Shown: positions 1 through 8,909 of the stretch, piece after piece | How positions within the stretch are numbered: the first letter of the stretch is position 1 | How the letters are laid out: every line of letters begins with the position of its first letter | NCBI RefSeq assembly: GCF_019711315.1 | Contig: NZ_CP081294.1 | Span: 1,922,001-1,986,000 of the forward strand | Source of the DNA: Qipengyuania gelatinilytica | GTDB lineage: Bacteria; Pseudomonadota; Alphaproteobacteria; Sphingomonadales; Sphingomonadaceae | Length of the DNA: 64,000 nucleotides | Direction: 5' to 3' | Made by a program: the position numbers and the translations under genes | The notes under the pieces: generated by a model | Seen by the model: only the letters and a program-made list of their open reading frames with translations | What the model was told of the DNA's origin: nothing | Database searches by the model: none

Positions 1-870
1 AACCCGCGCATGGTGCTGACATCGGACATCGGCGAGATCGCCAAGCAGATCCTGATCTTCGGCCAGCTGGGCCCCGAAGGGCGGGCACCGGTCGGCTGGA
101 TCTCGGTCGGCTGGAGCTTGTCGGTCGAGCTCGTCTATTATCTGCTGATCGCCACCGTCCTTGGCCGCTCCAAAATCGCGACCGCGCTCTGGCTCGTCTT
201 CGGTATCGGTACGATGACCTACGCGATCGGGAATCTCGGCCTCGACGAAGCCTATTTCTCCTATCTCTACATCACGCTGGTTTTCGCCATTGGCGCAGCG
301 CTCCACCACTTCGGCGAATGGTTCGACAAGGTGTTCTCGCTCATCGCCACCAAGGGCTCGCCCAAGACGGCGATCGCAGCGATTGCCCTGCTGCTGGCCT
401 ATGTCTTCTGGCAGGAGCCGATCGGGATATACATCTATCTCGAGACGCGTTCGATGGACGAAATCGCGCGCGTGTTGCCGCTCGATTCCATCTGGATTTT
501 CTACGGCACTCTGCCCTTTGCCGCCTTCGCCATGTGGGCGACGCTCGCGGTGCGGGTCGACGATAGCTCCGTGCTGACAGGATCGAAGCTCGCCAGGGTT
601 TCGGATTATCTCGGCGAATTGTCCTATCCCGTCTTCCTGCTCCATTTCGCCATGCTGATCATGGTCACCGGCCTCCTTGGCGGAACAGGCGGGCAGGGGC
701 CGGAGCGCGTGCTGTGGCATTCGCTCGTCGCCATCCCGCTGGTCTATATCCTCGCCATGCTGGTGGTCCGTTTCGTCGAACAGCCGGTCCAGCGCCTGCG
801 TGACAAGGTACGCGACCTGACCCACGGCAAGGTAGCCGATCCGCGGATCAAGGACGTCCAGGTCCCCTGA
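1..870 (+). CDS. Acyltransferase-3 family membrane protein, C-terminal part (cut by window edge)
   Basis: The frame is open from base 1 to the TGA at 868-870, so the N-terminus lies outside the window. The visible 289 residues are a series of hydrophobic helices joined by short charged loops. These are typical of the 10-TM acyltransferase-3 (OafA/YrhL-like) proteins that O-acylate surface polysaccharides in the inner membrane. The segment SVGWSLSVELVYYL and the late LSYPVFLLHF are characteristic of the C-terminal half of this family. The catalytic N-terminal His region is not visible, so the substrate cannot be named. The first ATG inside the window (10-12) is probably internal. Confidence 0.8.
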   Translation, partial: NPRMVLTSDIGEIAKQILIFGQLGPEGRAPVGWISVGWSLSVELVYYLLIATVLGRSKIATALWLVFGIGTMTYAIGNLGLDEAYFSYLYITLVFAIGAALHHFGEWFDKVFSLIATKGSPKTAIAAIALLLAYVFWQEPIGIYIYLETRSMDEIARVLPLDSIWIFYGTLPFAAFAMWATLAVRVDDSSVLTGSKLARVSDYLGELSYPVFLLHFAMLIMVTGLLGGTGGQGPERVLWHSLVAIPLVYILAMLVVRFVEQPVQRLRDKVRDLTHGKVADPRIKDVQVP

Positions 871-943
871 TTGTCCGGCTGGTCGCAAAGTTGGTGCGGC
901 CCGTCCGACCGTTCATCCTTTCGCAAGCGCGACGGCGCTCTGC

Positions 944-979
944 ATCCTTTCACGTGCAAGGGATCGCATGTGAAAGGAT
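944..979 (+). promoter_or_regulatory. Leader hairpin that covers the ribosome-binding site of the beta-barrel gene
   Basis: Bases 944-957 can pair with 966-979 over 14 positions, 13 Watson-Crick and one G-U, leaving an 8-base loop (958-965). The 3' arm contains AAAGGA at 973-978. This is the only good Shine-Dalgarno match for the ATG at 985. Folded mRNA would therefore hide the ribosome site. A transcription-factor palindrome is the alternative reading. The pairing is seen in the sequence; the function is inferred. Confidence 0.5.
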
Positions 980-984
980 CGCAA

Positions 985-1590
985 ATGAAAAAGATTATCG
1001 CACTCGCCGTCATCGGCGCTGGATTTGCTGCAACCCCCGCAATGGCAGATGATACGGAAGCCCCCGGCGGCTTCTACATCGGTGCTCTGGGCGGCTATGA
1101 AGGGGTCAATGTTGAATCGACCGACGGCACCGCCACGGCGACCGCCGATTCTGCAGTCTACGGTATCAATGCCGGTTATGACCTCAGCCTCGGCGGCGCA
1201 TTCGTCGGCGTCGAGGGCGAGCTGTCGACCAGCGACGGTTCGACCAGCTTCCCGGGCAGCTTTGCTGGCGCTCGCGAAGGGCTGGAAACCAGCGGCCAGT
1301 ATTATCTCGGTGCCCGTGCAGGCTTCGCCCTGACGCCCGGCATCGCCGCCTATGGCAAGGTCGGCTACACCTCGCTCGACACGACCGCGTTCACATCGAG
1401 CGGATCGCTGTCGGATCTCGAAGAGAATACCGACGGCATCCGCTATGGTGCGGGCATCCAGATCGAGCTGCCTTCCGCACTCGAAGCGCGCATCGAGTAT
1501 CGTCGTTCGCAGTACAACGACCTCGCCGATATCGACCAGGGTGAGGCGACGACCGACCAGATCGTCGCCGGGATCGGCCTGCGCTTCTAA
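985..1590 (+). CDS. Outer-membrane beta-barrel protein (porin-like, OmpA-barrel type)
   Basis: This is a 201-residue protein. It begins with a signal peptide (MKKIIALAVIGAGFAATPAMA, cleavage after AMA). The rest alternates polar and hydrophobic residues in short amphipathic strands and ends in aromatic Phe (GIGLRF), the usual C-terminal signature of BamA-assembled barrels. Strands such as GGFYIGALGGYEG and YYLGARAGFAL match the opacity/Omp25-like 8-stranded barrel families. The ATG at 985 is chosen because AAAGGA lies 6 bases upstream and the signal peptide starts there; an upstream TTG at 871 is rejected. It is the only gene between the acyltransferase and the convergent SDR gene, so it is probably monocistronic. 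The ligand or pore function is unknown. Confidence 0.82.
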   Translation: MKKIIALAVIGAGFAATPAMADDTEAPGGFYIGALGGYEGVNVESTDGTATATADSAVYGINAGYDLSLGGAFVGVEGELSTSDGSTSFPGSFAGAREGLETSGQYYLGARAGFALTPGIAAYGKVGYTSLDTTAFTSSGSLSDLEENTDGIRYGAGIQIELPSALEARIEYRRSQYNDLADIDQGEATTDQIVAGIGLRF

Positions 1591-1602
1591 GCTAGATCTC
1601 GA

Positions 1603-2253
1603 TCAGAACGGCAGGGCCTTGCCGGTGTAGTCGACATATGCGTAACCACCGCTCGCATTCTCGATGACATCGGCGAGGCCCTTTGCACTTTCCTCGACAG
1701 TGATGTGGGCATTGGGCCCGCCCATGTCGGTCTGCACCCAGCCGGGATGCAGCGAGAGAACGGCTACGTCGCGCTCCGACGCATCCTGCTCGGCGATGCC
1801 CTTCGCGAGCATGTTCTGCGCGGTCTTGCTCGTCCGGTAGAGCTCGTATCCGCCAGAGCTGTCCTCGATCGAACCCATGAGCGAACTCATGAAGGACAGC
1901 GAGCCGCCCTGCTTGATCTGGGGCAGCAGCTTCTTGCCGAGATGCGCGGGGCCGAAGGCGTTGGTCATCATCACTTCGGCAACCTCGTCCGGCGTCGCCT
2001 GCTCGCTCGACTGGTGCTTGGCGCCGGTGATGCCTGCATTGACGATCACCGCGTCGAATTCGCCCGCTACATTGCCGAAAGTCGAAGGGTCGGTGACGTC
2101 CAGCGTCTCGACCGCCACACCTTCGAGCGCGTGCAGGTCTTCGCTTTTCGAGCGCTCGGTGCCGGTGACATCCCAGCCGCGCGATTTGAACTCTTCTGCA
2201 AGGCCGAGGCCAATGCCGCGCGAGGCGCCGACGATGAGGACGTGTTTGGTCAT
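1603..2253 (-). CDS. Short-chain dehydrogenase/reductase (SDR) family oxidoreductase
   Basis: A 216-residue cytoplasmic NAD(P)-dependent oxidoreductase. The nucleotide-binding motif GASRGIG is at residues 9-15 of a Rossmann strand. NAG is at about 72-74, a Ser lies near 123, and the catalytic YRTSK at 139-143 supplies Tyr and Lys. The length is at the short end of the classical SDR range, close to the C-factor/CsgA-like subgroup. Substrate is not predictable. The gene lies 11 bases downstream of the aldehyde dehydrogenase on the same strand, suggesting an alcohol/aldehyde oxidation pair, which is an inference. Confidence 0.85.
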   Translation of the reverse strand: MTKHVLIVGASRGIGLGLAEEFKSRGWDVTGTERSKSEDLHALEGVAVETLDVTDPSTFGNVAGEFDAVIVNAGITGAKHQSSEQATPDEVAEVMMTNAFGPAHLGKKLLPQIKQGGSLSFMSSLMGSIEDSSGGYELYRTSKTAQNMLAKGIAEQDASERDVAVLSLHPGWVQTDMGGPNAHITVEESAKGLADVIENASGGYAYVDYTGKALPF

Positions 2254-2264
2254 TGTGGTGTCTC

Positions 2265-3632
2265 CTAGGCCGGATGGACCAGCGTTTTCAGGTTCATGAA
2301 TTCATGCAGGCCGAAATCGGCCAGTTCGCGGCCATGTCCCGACCGCTTGATGCCGCCGAAGGGCGCTTCGATCCTCGATCCGTTGACTGCGTTGAACGTC
2401 GTCATGCCAGCCTCGATGGCGTTGGCGAAATGCTCTTTCTCGTCCTCGTCATTGGTCCAGACGGCCGAGCCGAGGCCATAGGGAATGGCGTTGGCGATGG
2501 TGGTCGCCTCGTCGATATCCTTTGCCTTGTAGAGCTGTCCGACGGGGCCGAAGATTTCGTCGGTCCCGGTATCGCTGGCAAGCGGCACATCGGTGAGCAG
2601 GCCGGCGGTCATCCAGGCGCCGGGCCGGTCGATCTTCTCGCCGCCGAAGACCAGTGTGCAACCTTCCTCCTGCGCCTTCTTCACCTGATCGAGGACGGTA
2701 TCGCGCTGGCCTTCGCTGGAAAGCGGGCCGAGCTCGGTATCGTCGTTCATCGGATCGCCCAGTTTCACATCCTTCAGCGCGGTGATGAACCGGTCCGAGA
2801 ATTCCTCGTAGATATCCGCGTGCACGATCGTGCGCTTGCCGCAGATGCAGGATTGGCCATTGTTCTGGATGCGGGCGAAGACCGCGTCCTTCACGGCCTG
2901 GTCGAGATCGGCGGAAGGCATCACGATGAAGGGATCGGTCCCGCCCAGTTCGAGCACCACCTTCTTGAGGTTCTTGCCCGCCCTTTCGGCCACGGCGCTT
3001 CCGGCGCCCTCGCTGCCGGTCAACGTGGCGGCCACGATGCGCGGGTCGTCGATGACCTTTCCGATCGGATCGGATGAAACACACAGGTTCTGGAACAAGC
3101 CTTCGGGGCCGCCTGCTTCGAGGACCAGTTCCTCCATCCGCTTCGCAACGCCCTGCACGATGCTCGCATGTTTGAGCACTCCGACATTCCCGGCAAGGAT
3201 GGTCGGCGCGAGGAAGCGTACGACCTGCCAATAGGGGAAGTTCCACGGCATGACCGCCAGGACCGGGCCCTGTGGCAGCCACCGCGCCTCGGCCCTTCCG
3301 CCGTCGGACAGGTCCCAGAATCTGGAATCCAGCATCGGCGGGCCTTCTTTCGCATAATAGCGAAACAGGCTTGCGCATTTCCCGACTTCGCCACGGGCCT
3401 GCGTGATCGGCTTGCCCATCTCGGTGACGGCGAGCCGCGCAAGTTCTTCCTCGTTGTCTTCGTACAGGTCGCCGAGCGCGTTTAGCAGCTCGGTGCGCCG
3501 TTCCATCGGCGAATGCTTCCAATCGCTGTAGGCGCGCGACGCCTGTTCCAGTTTCCGGTCGATGCCGTTTTCGTCGAGCGTTTCGTATTCGGCGATGGTC
3601 TCGCCGGTCGCGGGATTGGTAGTGGTAATCAA
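2265..3632 (-). CDS. NAD(P)-dependent aldehyde dehydrogenase, succinate-semialdehyde dehydrogenase-like
   Basis: An aldehyde dehydrogenase of 455 residues. Features include the N-terminal NPATGE box, the PWNFP cofactor-binding segment, LELGG with the general-base Glu, the catalytic Cys at about residue 262 in NNGQSCICGKR, and EIFGPV. The closing PFGGIKRSGHGREL resembles GabD/Sad-type succinate-semialdehyde dehydrogenases. The start is taken as TTG at 3632 because GAGGAG sits 7 bases upstream and the family start is a few residues before NPATGE. The upstream ATG (codon ending at 3662) lacks a ribosome site and would add 10 residues. It is the first gene of a likely two-gene unit with the SDR. 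Confidence 0.85.
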   Translation of the reverse strand: MITTTNPATGETIAEYETLDENGIDRKLEQASRAYSDWKHSPMERRTELLNALGDLYEDNEEELARLAVTEMGKPITQARGEVGKCASLFRYYAKEGPPMLDSRFWDLSDGGRAEARWLPQGPVLAVMPWNFPYWQVVRFLAPTILAGNVGVLKHASIVQGVAKRMEELVLEAGGPEGLFQNLCVSSDPIGKVIDDPRIVAATLTGSEGAGSAVAERAGKNLKKVVLELGGTDPFIVMPSADLDQAVKDAVFARIQNNGQSCICGKRTIVHADIYEEFSDRFITALKDVKLGDPMNDDTELGPLSSEGQRDTVLDQVKKAQEEGCTLVFGGEKIDRPGAWMTAGLLTDVPLASDTGTDEIFGPVGQLYKAKDIDEATTIANAIPYGLGSAVWTNDEDEKEHFANAIEAGMTTFNAVNGSRIEAPFGGIKRSGHGRELADFGLHEFMNLKTLVHPA

Positions 3633-3723
3633 GCGGAAGCTCCTCGGGTCTCTTTCCCACATAATGGGTACGAGGCGAGCGCGTTCCGCAAAGCCGCTTC
3701 GCAATCGCACCGCGGCGGGCTAG

Positions 3724-3893
3724 CTATCCCACATCAAGTCGATCGACAGCCAGCGCCACCGCTTCGCCATCCCGGACGACGTCCACTATCTCAACTGTGC
3801 CTATATGGCGCCTTTGTCCGATGGTGTTTCGAAGGCCATGGTCGAAGGTGCGATGCAGCCGCGCTGATGGCTTCCTTGCGCGAGGTGCTCTGA
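3724..3893 (+). pseudogene. Remnant of a class-V aminotransferase (N-terminal and C-terminal ends fused out of frame)
   Basis: Frame 1 from 3724 to the TGA at 3865-3867 encodes about 47 residues including PDDVHYLNCAYMAPLSDGV. This is the typical beginning of PLP-dependent class-V aminotransferases (isopenicillin-N-epimerase/cysteine-desulfurase-like). In a second frame the overlapping stretch 3852-3893 reads DAAALMASLREVL-stop, which looks like the C-terminal end of the same family. The central part, roughly 300 residues with the PLP lysine, is missing. No normal start codon precedes the fragment. I infer an internal deletion in a once-complete gene. Confidence 0.55.
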
Positions 3894-3899
3894 ACCGCG

Positions 3900-4601
3900 T
3901 TACTTGCGGCGAAAACGGAAGTACCAGACCTCGTGGCCGTAGGTGGTGCGGGCCTTGTGCTCGTAGCGCGTCTCGCACCAGCCAGATGGCCGGTTTTCCC
4001 AGCTGTGGCGATCTTCCACGACCCATTCGAACACGTCGGTAAAGCGCCGCATCACCATGAGCGCGTGGCGCAAATAGACCGGATGGTCGGTGCCGAAACG
4101 GAATTCGCCGCCGGGCTTCAGCTTGTCTGCGAACATGCGCACCGGGCCATCGTTCATCATCCGGCGCTTGGCATGCTTGTTCTTCGGCCAGGGGTCGGGA
4201 TGAAGCAGGTAAAGCATGGTGAGCGCGCCGTCGGGCACGCGGGCGAGGGCATCGAGCGCATCGCCATGGTGAATGCGAACATTCGCCAGGGTCCCCTCGT
4301 GCACATGCGTCAGCGCCTGTGCGACGCCGTTGAGGAAGGGCTCTGCACCGATGAAACCGTGATCGGGCAGCAGATCCGCGCGATAGGCCATGTGCTCGCC
4401 GCCACCGAAGCCGATTTCGAAATGGAGCGGTCGGTCGAAACCGAACAGCGTTTCCGACGTCACCGGACCTTTTGCAGGCACGGCGATCTGCGGCAGGAGC
4501 TTGTCCACCAGCTCTTGCTGGCCGGCGCGCAGGGGCTTGCCCTGGCTGCGGCCATAAAGCCGGTTGAGCGTGGTCGGATCGCCTTCCTTGAATGCTGACA
4601 T
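3900..4601 (-). CDS. trmB: tRNA (guanine-N7-)-methyltransferase TrmB
   Basis: A 233-residue SAM-dependent enzyme that methylates G46 in the variable loop of tRNAs. The SAM-binding motif EIGFGGGEH is at residues 62-70, followed by GAEPFLNGV. The family signature LLHPDPWPKNKHAKRR contains the catalytic Asp and tRNA-contacting basic residues, and the C-terminus has TRYEHKA. Full length matches the family. In many alphaproteobacteria trmB follows metK; here it is about 15 kb away beside a decayed gene, which points to local rearrangement. Confidence 0.95.
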   Translation of the reverse strand: MSAFKEGDPTTLNRLYGRSQGKPLRAGQQELVDKLLPQIAVPAKGPVTSETLFGFDRPLHFEIGFGGGEHMAYRADLLPDHGFIGAEPFLNGVAQALTHVHEGTLANVRIHHGDALDALARVPDGALTMLYLLHPDPWPKNKHAKRRMMNDGPVRMFADKLKPGGEFRFGTDHPVYLRHALMVMRRFTDVFEWVVEDRHSWENRPSGWCETRYEHKARTTYGHEVWYFRFRRK

Positions 4602-4689
4602 GGCGTGCCCGCTAGGCGATTTTGGCGCGGATTGTCCAGCAATTCGGGGTTGAGGCGGGCAGGGGCCTTTCGCTAGGCGCAGCAGGCAT

Positions 4690-5913
4690 ATGGAAGACTT
4701 GCTCTACGACTACTTCGAACTCGCGCTCTGGCTGCAATCGCTGATTGCCCTGACGGGGCTCGCGCTGGTCGCGCTGCTGGTGAACTGGATCATCAAGCGC
4801 GTGCTGCTGCGCATGGCCGCACCCTATCTCGATACGCGCAGCCTGACGGCGGACAAGTCGGCTGCGTGGCTGGCAACGGTCATCCCGCTGCTCATCGTAT
4901 CGCGCGGTATTCAGGCGGTGCCGAACCTGCCCGAAGAGGTGGTGACAGTAACGGTGAATGTCGCGCAGGCGTTCATCGTGTTTTCGGTGGCGATGGGGAT
5001 CAACTGGGCTCTTAACTACGCCAACGAGCTTTATGCGCGCAGGCCCGAGGCACGCAGCCGCCCGATCAAGGGTTATGTGCAGGTCCTGAAGATCGCGGTC
5101 TTCTGCGGCGCGGCGATCCTCATGATCGCAGTGCTGATCGAACAGTCGCCCTTGCTGCTGCTGTCGGGCCTCGGCGCAATGGCAGCGGTCCTGCTGCTGG
5201 TCTTCAAGGACACGATCCTGAGCCTAGTTGCCAGTGTCCAACTGACCAGCAACGACATGCTGCGGGTCGGCGACTGGATCGAAATGCCCAGCATGAGTGC
5301 GGATGGCGACGTGATCGATATCGCGCTGCACACGGTGAAGGTCCAGAACTTCGACAAGACCATCACCACCATCCCCACGCACCGGCTTATTTCGGACAGC
5401 TACCGCAACTGGCGCGGGATGAGCGAAAGCGGCGGGCGGCGGATCAAGCGCAGCCTAGTGATCGACCAGAATTCCGTCCGCTTCCTAGGCGATGAGGAGC
5501 TCGCCGGTCTCAAGCGCTTCAAGCTGCTCGATGCCTACCTTGCCCGCAAGGAGGAAGAGATCGCCGAATGGAACCGGCACGAGCTGGCCAGCGGCATCGA
5601 CGAGATCAACGCGCGGCGGATTACCAATATCGGGACGCTGCGCGCCTATGTGATTGCCTATCTGAAAAGCCATCCGCGGATTGCGGGCGAGGGTTTCACC
5701 CTGCTTGTCCGCCAGCTCCCGCCCGGACCGCAAGGCCTGCCGCTGGAGATCTACTGCTTTACCGATACTGTGGACTGGGGCGATTACGAGGCCATCCAGG
5801 CCGACATCTTCGACCACATGCTCGCGATCCTGCCGCAGTTCGGCCTGCGCATCTTCCAGGAGCCGAGCGGGCTTGATCTCGCGAACGGGCTGAAAGGCAA
5901 TTCGCGCGACTAG
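4690..5913 (+). CDS. ybdG: Mechanosensitive ion channel, YbdG-type MscS superfamily
   Basis: A 407-residue inner-membrane channel with N-terminal TM helices over about 1-165 and a long soluble domain. The segments GLGAMAAVLLLVFKDTIL, DMLRVGDWIEMP, DGDVIDIALHTVKVQNFD, TTIPTHRLISDSYRNW and SGGRRIKRS correspond closely to E. coli YbdG, which gives a miniconductance-type response to osmotic change. The C-terminal part (NIGTLRAY, LPLEIYCFTDT, IQADIFDH) also matches. The start ATG at 4690 gives the family length. The gene stands alone between trmB (divergent) and a convergent response regulator. Confidence 0.92.
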   Translation: MEDLLYDYFELALWLQSLIALTGLALVALLVNWIIKRVLLRMAAPYLDTRSLTADKSAAWLATVIPLLIVSRGIQAVPNLPEEVVTVTVNVAQAFIVFSVAMGINWALNYANELYARRPEARSRPIKGYVQVLKIAVFCGAAILMIAVLIEQSPLLLLSGLGAMAAVLLLVFKDTILSLVASVQLTSNDMLRVGDWIEMPSMSADGDVIDIALHTVKVQNFDKTITTIPTHRLISDSYRNWRGMSESGGRRIKRSLVIDQNSVRFLGDEELAGLKRFKLLDAYLARKEEEIAEWNRHELASGIDEINARRITNIGTLRAYVIAYLKSHPRIAGEGFTLLVRQLPPGPQGLPLEIYCFTDTVDWGDYEAIQADIFDHMLAILPQFGLRIFQEPSGLDLANGLKGNSRD

Positions 5914-5919
5914 ATCGGC

Positions 5920-6342
5920 CTAGTGCGTGGTGTGGCGCCCGGCTTCGTCGCGGCGGTCCTGCTTCGCGGCGAAGCTGGTTTCGATGAGGCTGGTGAGGAC
6001 ATGCGGCATCACCGGTTTGCGCAGGATGCGATCGGGTTCGATCCCGTCCAGGCGTGCGGCGATGTCGTTGAGGTCCCATCCCGTCACCAGGATGGTGAAC
6101 ATGTCCGGGCTGGCCTGCTTGACCGCTTCTAGCACTTCAAGGCCGTCATGCTCTCCGTCGAGGGCGAAATCGAGAATGAGGAAATCGGGCGGCGCATCGC
6201 GCAGGAGCCGCAGCGCGTCGCGGGCGTTGCCCGCGCGGCCGACGACCTGGCATCCGGCGGATTTGCAGGTTTCATCGAGCATGAAGGCGAGAATCTCGTC
6301 GTCCTCGACGATCGCTACCTTCGGTTGACCAAGTGCAGGCAT
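5920..6342 (-). CDS. Single-domain response regulator (receiver only)
   Basis: The 140-residue protein is a CheY-like receiver domain with no output domain. The acidic pocket is at residues 13-15 (EDD), the phospho-acceptor Asp is at about 58 in LILDFALDG, a Thr/Ser switch lies in ILVTGW, and the conserved Lys is in ILRKPV. ATG at 6342 is chosen because GGAGG lies 8 bases upstream; an in-frame upstream start would add 13 residues without a ribosome site. It precedes no kinase. Stand-alone receivers of this kind often relay phosphate in alphaproteobacterial phosphorelays, so a link to the neighbouring CtrA circuit is possible but unproven. Confidence 0.85.
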   Translation of the reverse strand: MPALGQPKVAIVEDDEILAFMLDETCKSAGCQVVGRAGNARDALRLLRDAPPDFLILDFALDGEHDGLEVLEAVKQASPDMFTILVTGWDLNDIAARLDGIEPDRILRKPVMPHVLTSLIETSFAAKQDRRDEAGRHTTH

Positions 6343-6523
6343 TGCGAAATCCTCCGCCGGTGTCCGGCAAACACGTCGCATGCGCAGCCCCCTTGCGCCC
6401 GACTAAAACTCCCCCTGATAAAAACGCTTGGTGATGCAAATCACATAGCTGAATTACGTAACAACCCCTAGCGCAAGTCGTTCCCGATAAACAGAAAATC
6501 GGCGATCTGTTCATATTTAAAGG

Positions 6524-6556
6524 TAAAGCCCCGGCACCCATTTGGGTGACCGGGGC
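6524..6556 (-). terminator. Rho-independent terminator downstream of ctrA
   Basis: Read on the minus strand, GCCCCGG pairs with CCGGGGC around a further imperfect stem and an AAAT loop. It is followed by TTTACCTTT. It lies 30 bases after the ctrA stop. Confidence 0.75.
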
Positions 6557-6586
6557 CTCCTCCCGTCGCGAAAAGCGACTTTGTTC

Positions 6587-7282
<696 letters not shown>

Positions 7283-7365
7283 GGGATAGTCCCCCTAGCC
7301 CTGTTTCCCCAGCCCCGATGAGGGGCGATGTCATTCGTTAACCAATATGGGTGTGAATGGAAAAG

Positions 7366-7381
7366 GTTAACGTGAGGTAAA
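7366..7381 (-). promoter_or_regulatory. Candidate CtrA-binding site upstream of ctrA
   Basis: On the minus strand the sequence is TTTACCTCACGTTAAC, one mismatch from the CtrA consensus TTAA-N7-TTAAC. Two further TTAA words lie at about 7338-7341 and 7387-7390. Autoregulation of ctrA through such boxes is known in Caulobacter. No GANTC methylation site is seen in this intergenic stretch. Confidence 0.5.
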
Positions 7382-7427
7382 AGCCGTTAACTTTTTCGAC
7401 TGTGACGGGGCTGCACCAGTCGCTTTA

Positions 7428-8882
7428 TCAAATGTTGCGAAGCTTCTTCTCGCGGCGGCGCTGCGCGCTCGATCCGATGCCTATGGCCTCGCGATATTTT
7501 GCCACGGTGCGCCGCGCGAGGTCGAAGCCTTCCTCGTTCAGGAGGTCGGCAAGCTTCTGGTCGGACAGGACTTTCTTCGGGTCCTCCGCATCGCATAGCG
7601 CCCTGATACGTGCCTTGATCGCCTCGCTGCTGGCGCCTTCGCCGTCGGCCGCCGCAACTCCGCTGGAGAAGAAATACTTCATCTCGAAGGTTCCGCGCGG
7701 GCAGGACAGGTATTTGTTACTCGTCACGCGGCTGACGGTGGATTCGTGCATGTCGATTCGCTCTGCGACCTCGCGCAGGGTCAGCGGGCGCATCGCAGAC
7801 ACGCCTTCGCGAAAGAAGCCTTCCTGAAGCGTCACGATCTCGCTCGCCGTCTTGAGGATGGTCTTTTGCCGCTGGTCGAGGGCGCGGATCAGCCAGTCGG
7901 CTTCGCCCAGCTGCTCATTGAGCCATGCGCGCGAGGCCTTGTCGCGCGCACCTGCTTCGAGCTCGACGAAATATTCGCGGTTCACGACGAGGCGCGGCAG
8001 GCTGGCCTCGTTGATGCGGATCTGCCAGCCGCCGCCTGAACCGGGCGTCACCAGCACGTCGGGTACGATAGCCGCCTCGGCCTCGCCGCCATATCGGCAG
8101 CCGGGCTTGGGGTCGTAGCTCCTGAGCTCCGCCAGCATATCGGCGAAGTCCTCGTCATCGACTTCGCACAGGCGGCGCAAGCGGGCGATGTCGCCTGAAG
8201 CCAGGAGGTCGAGGTTCTCGATCAGCCGCTGCATGCAGGGATCGAAGCGATCGGCTTCCTTCGCCTGGAGGGCGAGGCATTCGCCAAGGTTCCGCGCGCC
8301 AACGCCGGTCGGATCGAGCGACTGGACCAGCTCGAGCGCGTCCTCCACCTCGACCAGCGGGGCGCCCAGTTCGTCGGCCAGGTCACGCAGGGAGGTGTGC
8401 AGGTAACCCGCTTCGTCGAGTTCGTGAATAATCCGCGTCGCGATCAGCGCTTCCTGTGGATTGTAGGAAAGCGAGCCGATCTGGCCGCTCAGGTGTTCCG
8501 TCAGGCTGATGCTGTCATTCGACCTGTTTTCCAGATCCGGGAGCGCCTCCCTCGACAGGCCCGCGCCGGCGGTCTCGGACCAGTCTCCGCGGTCGCCGGG
8601 TGCGGCCTCGGTGTCTTGCGCATAATTGGCGATATCCAGCGCGCCCTCGCCGTCGAAATCGGGCGTGGCCTCGTGTTCGCCGGTCGGAGCGTCGCCTGAA
8701 TCCTCACCCTTTTCGCGGGTCACTTCGCCCACTTCGAGCAGCGGATTGCTCTCGAGCGCTTCGGATACGAAAGTCTCGATTTCGAGGTTGGACAGCGCCA
8801 GCAGCTTGATCGCCTGCTGCAATTGCGGCGTCATCACCAGCGACTGGGTCTGCCGTAGGTCTAGCCTCGGACCAAGCGCCAT
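7428..8882 (-). CDS. rpoN: RNA polymerase sigma-54 factor RpoN
   Basis: A 484-residue sigma factor that recognises -24/-12 promoters and needs AAA activators. Region I at the N-terminus is glutamine/leucine rich (LDLRQTQSLVMTPQLQQAIKLLALSN). It is followed by an acidic region II (about 55-115), a core-binding region, the HTH segment with EVAERIDMHESTVSRVT, and the RpoN box ARRTVAKYRE at about 456-465. All regions are present at normal length. The gene begins 27 bases after lptB, an arrangement conserved in many proteobacteria. Confidence 0.96.
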   Translation of the reverse strand: MALGPRLDLRQTQSLVMTPQLQQAIKLLALSNLEIETFVSEALESNPLLEVGEVTREKGEDSGDAPTGEHEATPDFDGEGALDIANYAQDTEAAPGDRGDWSETAGAGLSREALPDLENRSNDSISLTEHLSGQIGSLSYNPQEALIATRIIHELDEAGYLHTSLRDLADELGAPLVEVEDALELVQSLDPTGVGARNLGECLALQAKEADRFDPCMQRLIENLDLLASGDIARLRRLCEVDDEDFADMLAELRSYDPKPGCRYGGEAEAAIVPDVLVTPGSGGGWQIRINEASLPRLVVNREYFVELEAGARDKASRAWLNEQLGEADWLIRALDQRQKTILKTASEIVTLQEGFFREGVSAMRPLTLREVAERIDMHESTVSRVTSNKYLSCPRGTFEMKYFFSSGVAAADGEGASSEAIKARIRALCDAEDPKKVLSDQKLADLLNEEGFDLARRTVAKYREAIGIGSSAQRRREKKLRNI

Positions 8883-8909
8883 GCCTTCAACTCCGGGCGC
8901 GCGCCGTCA

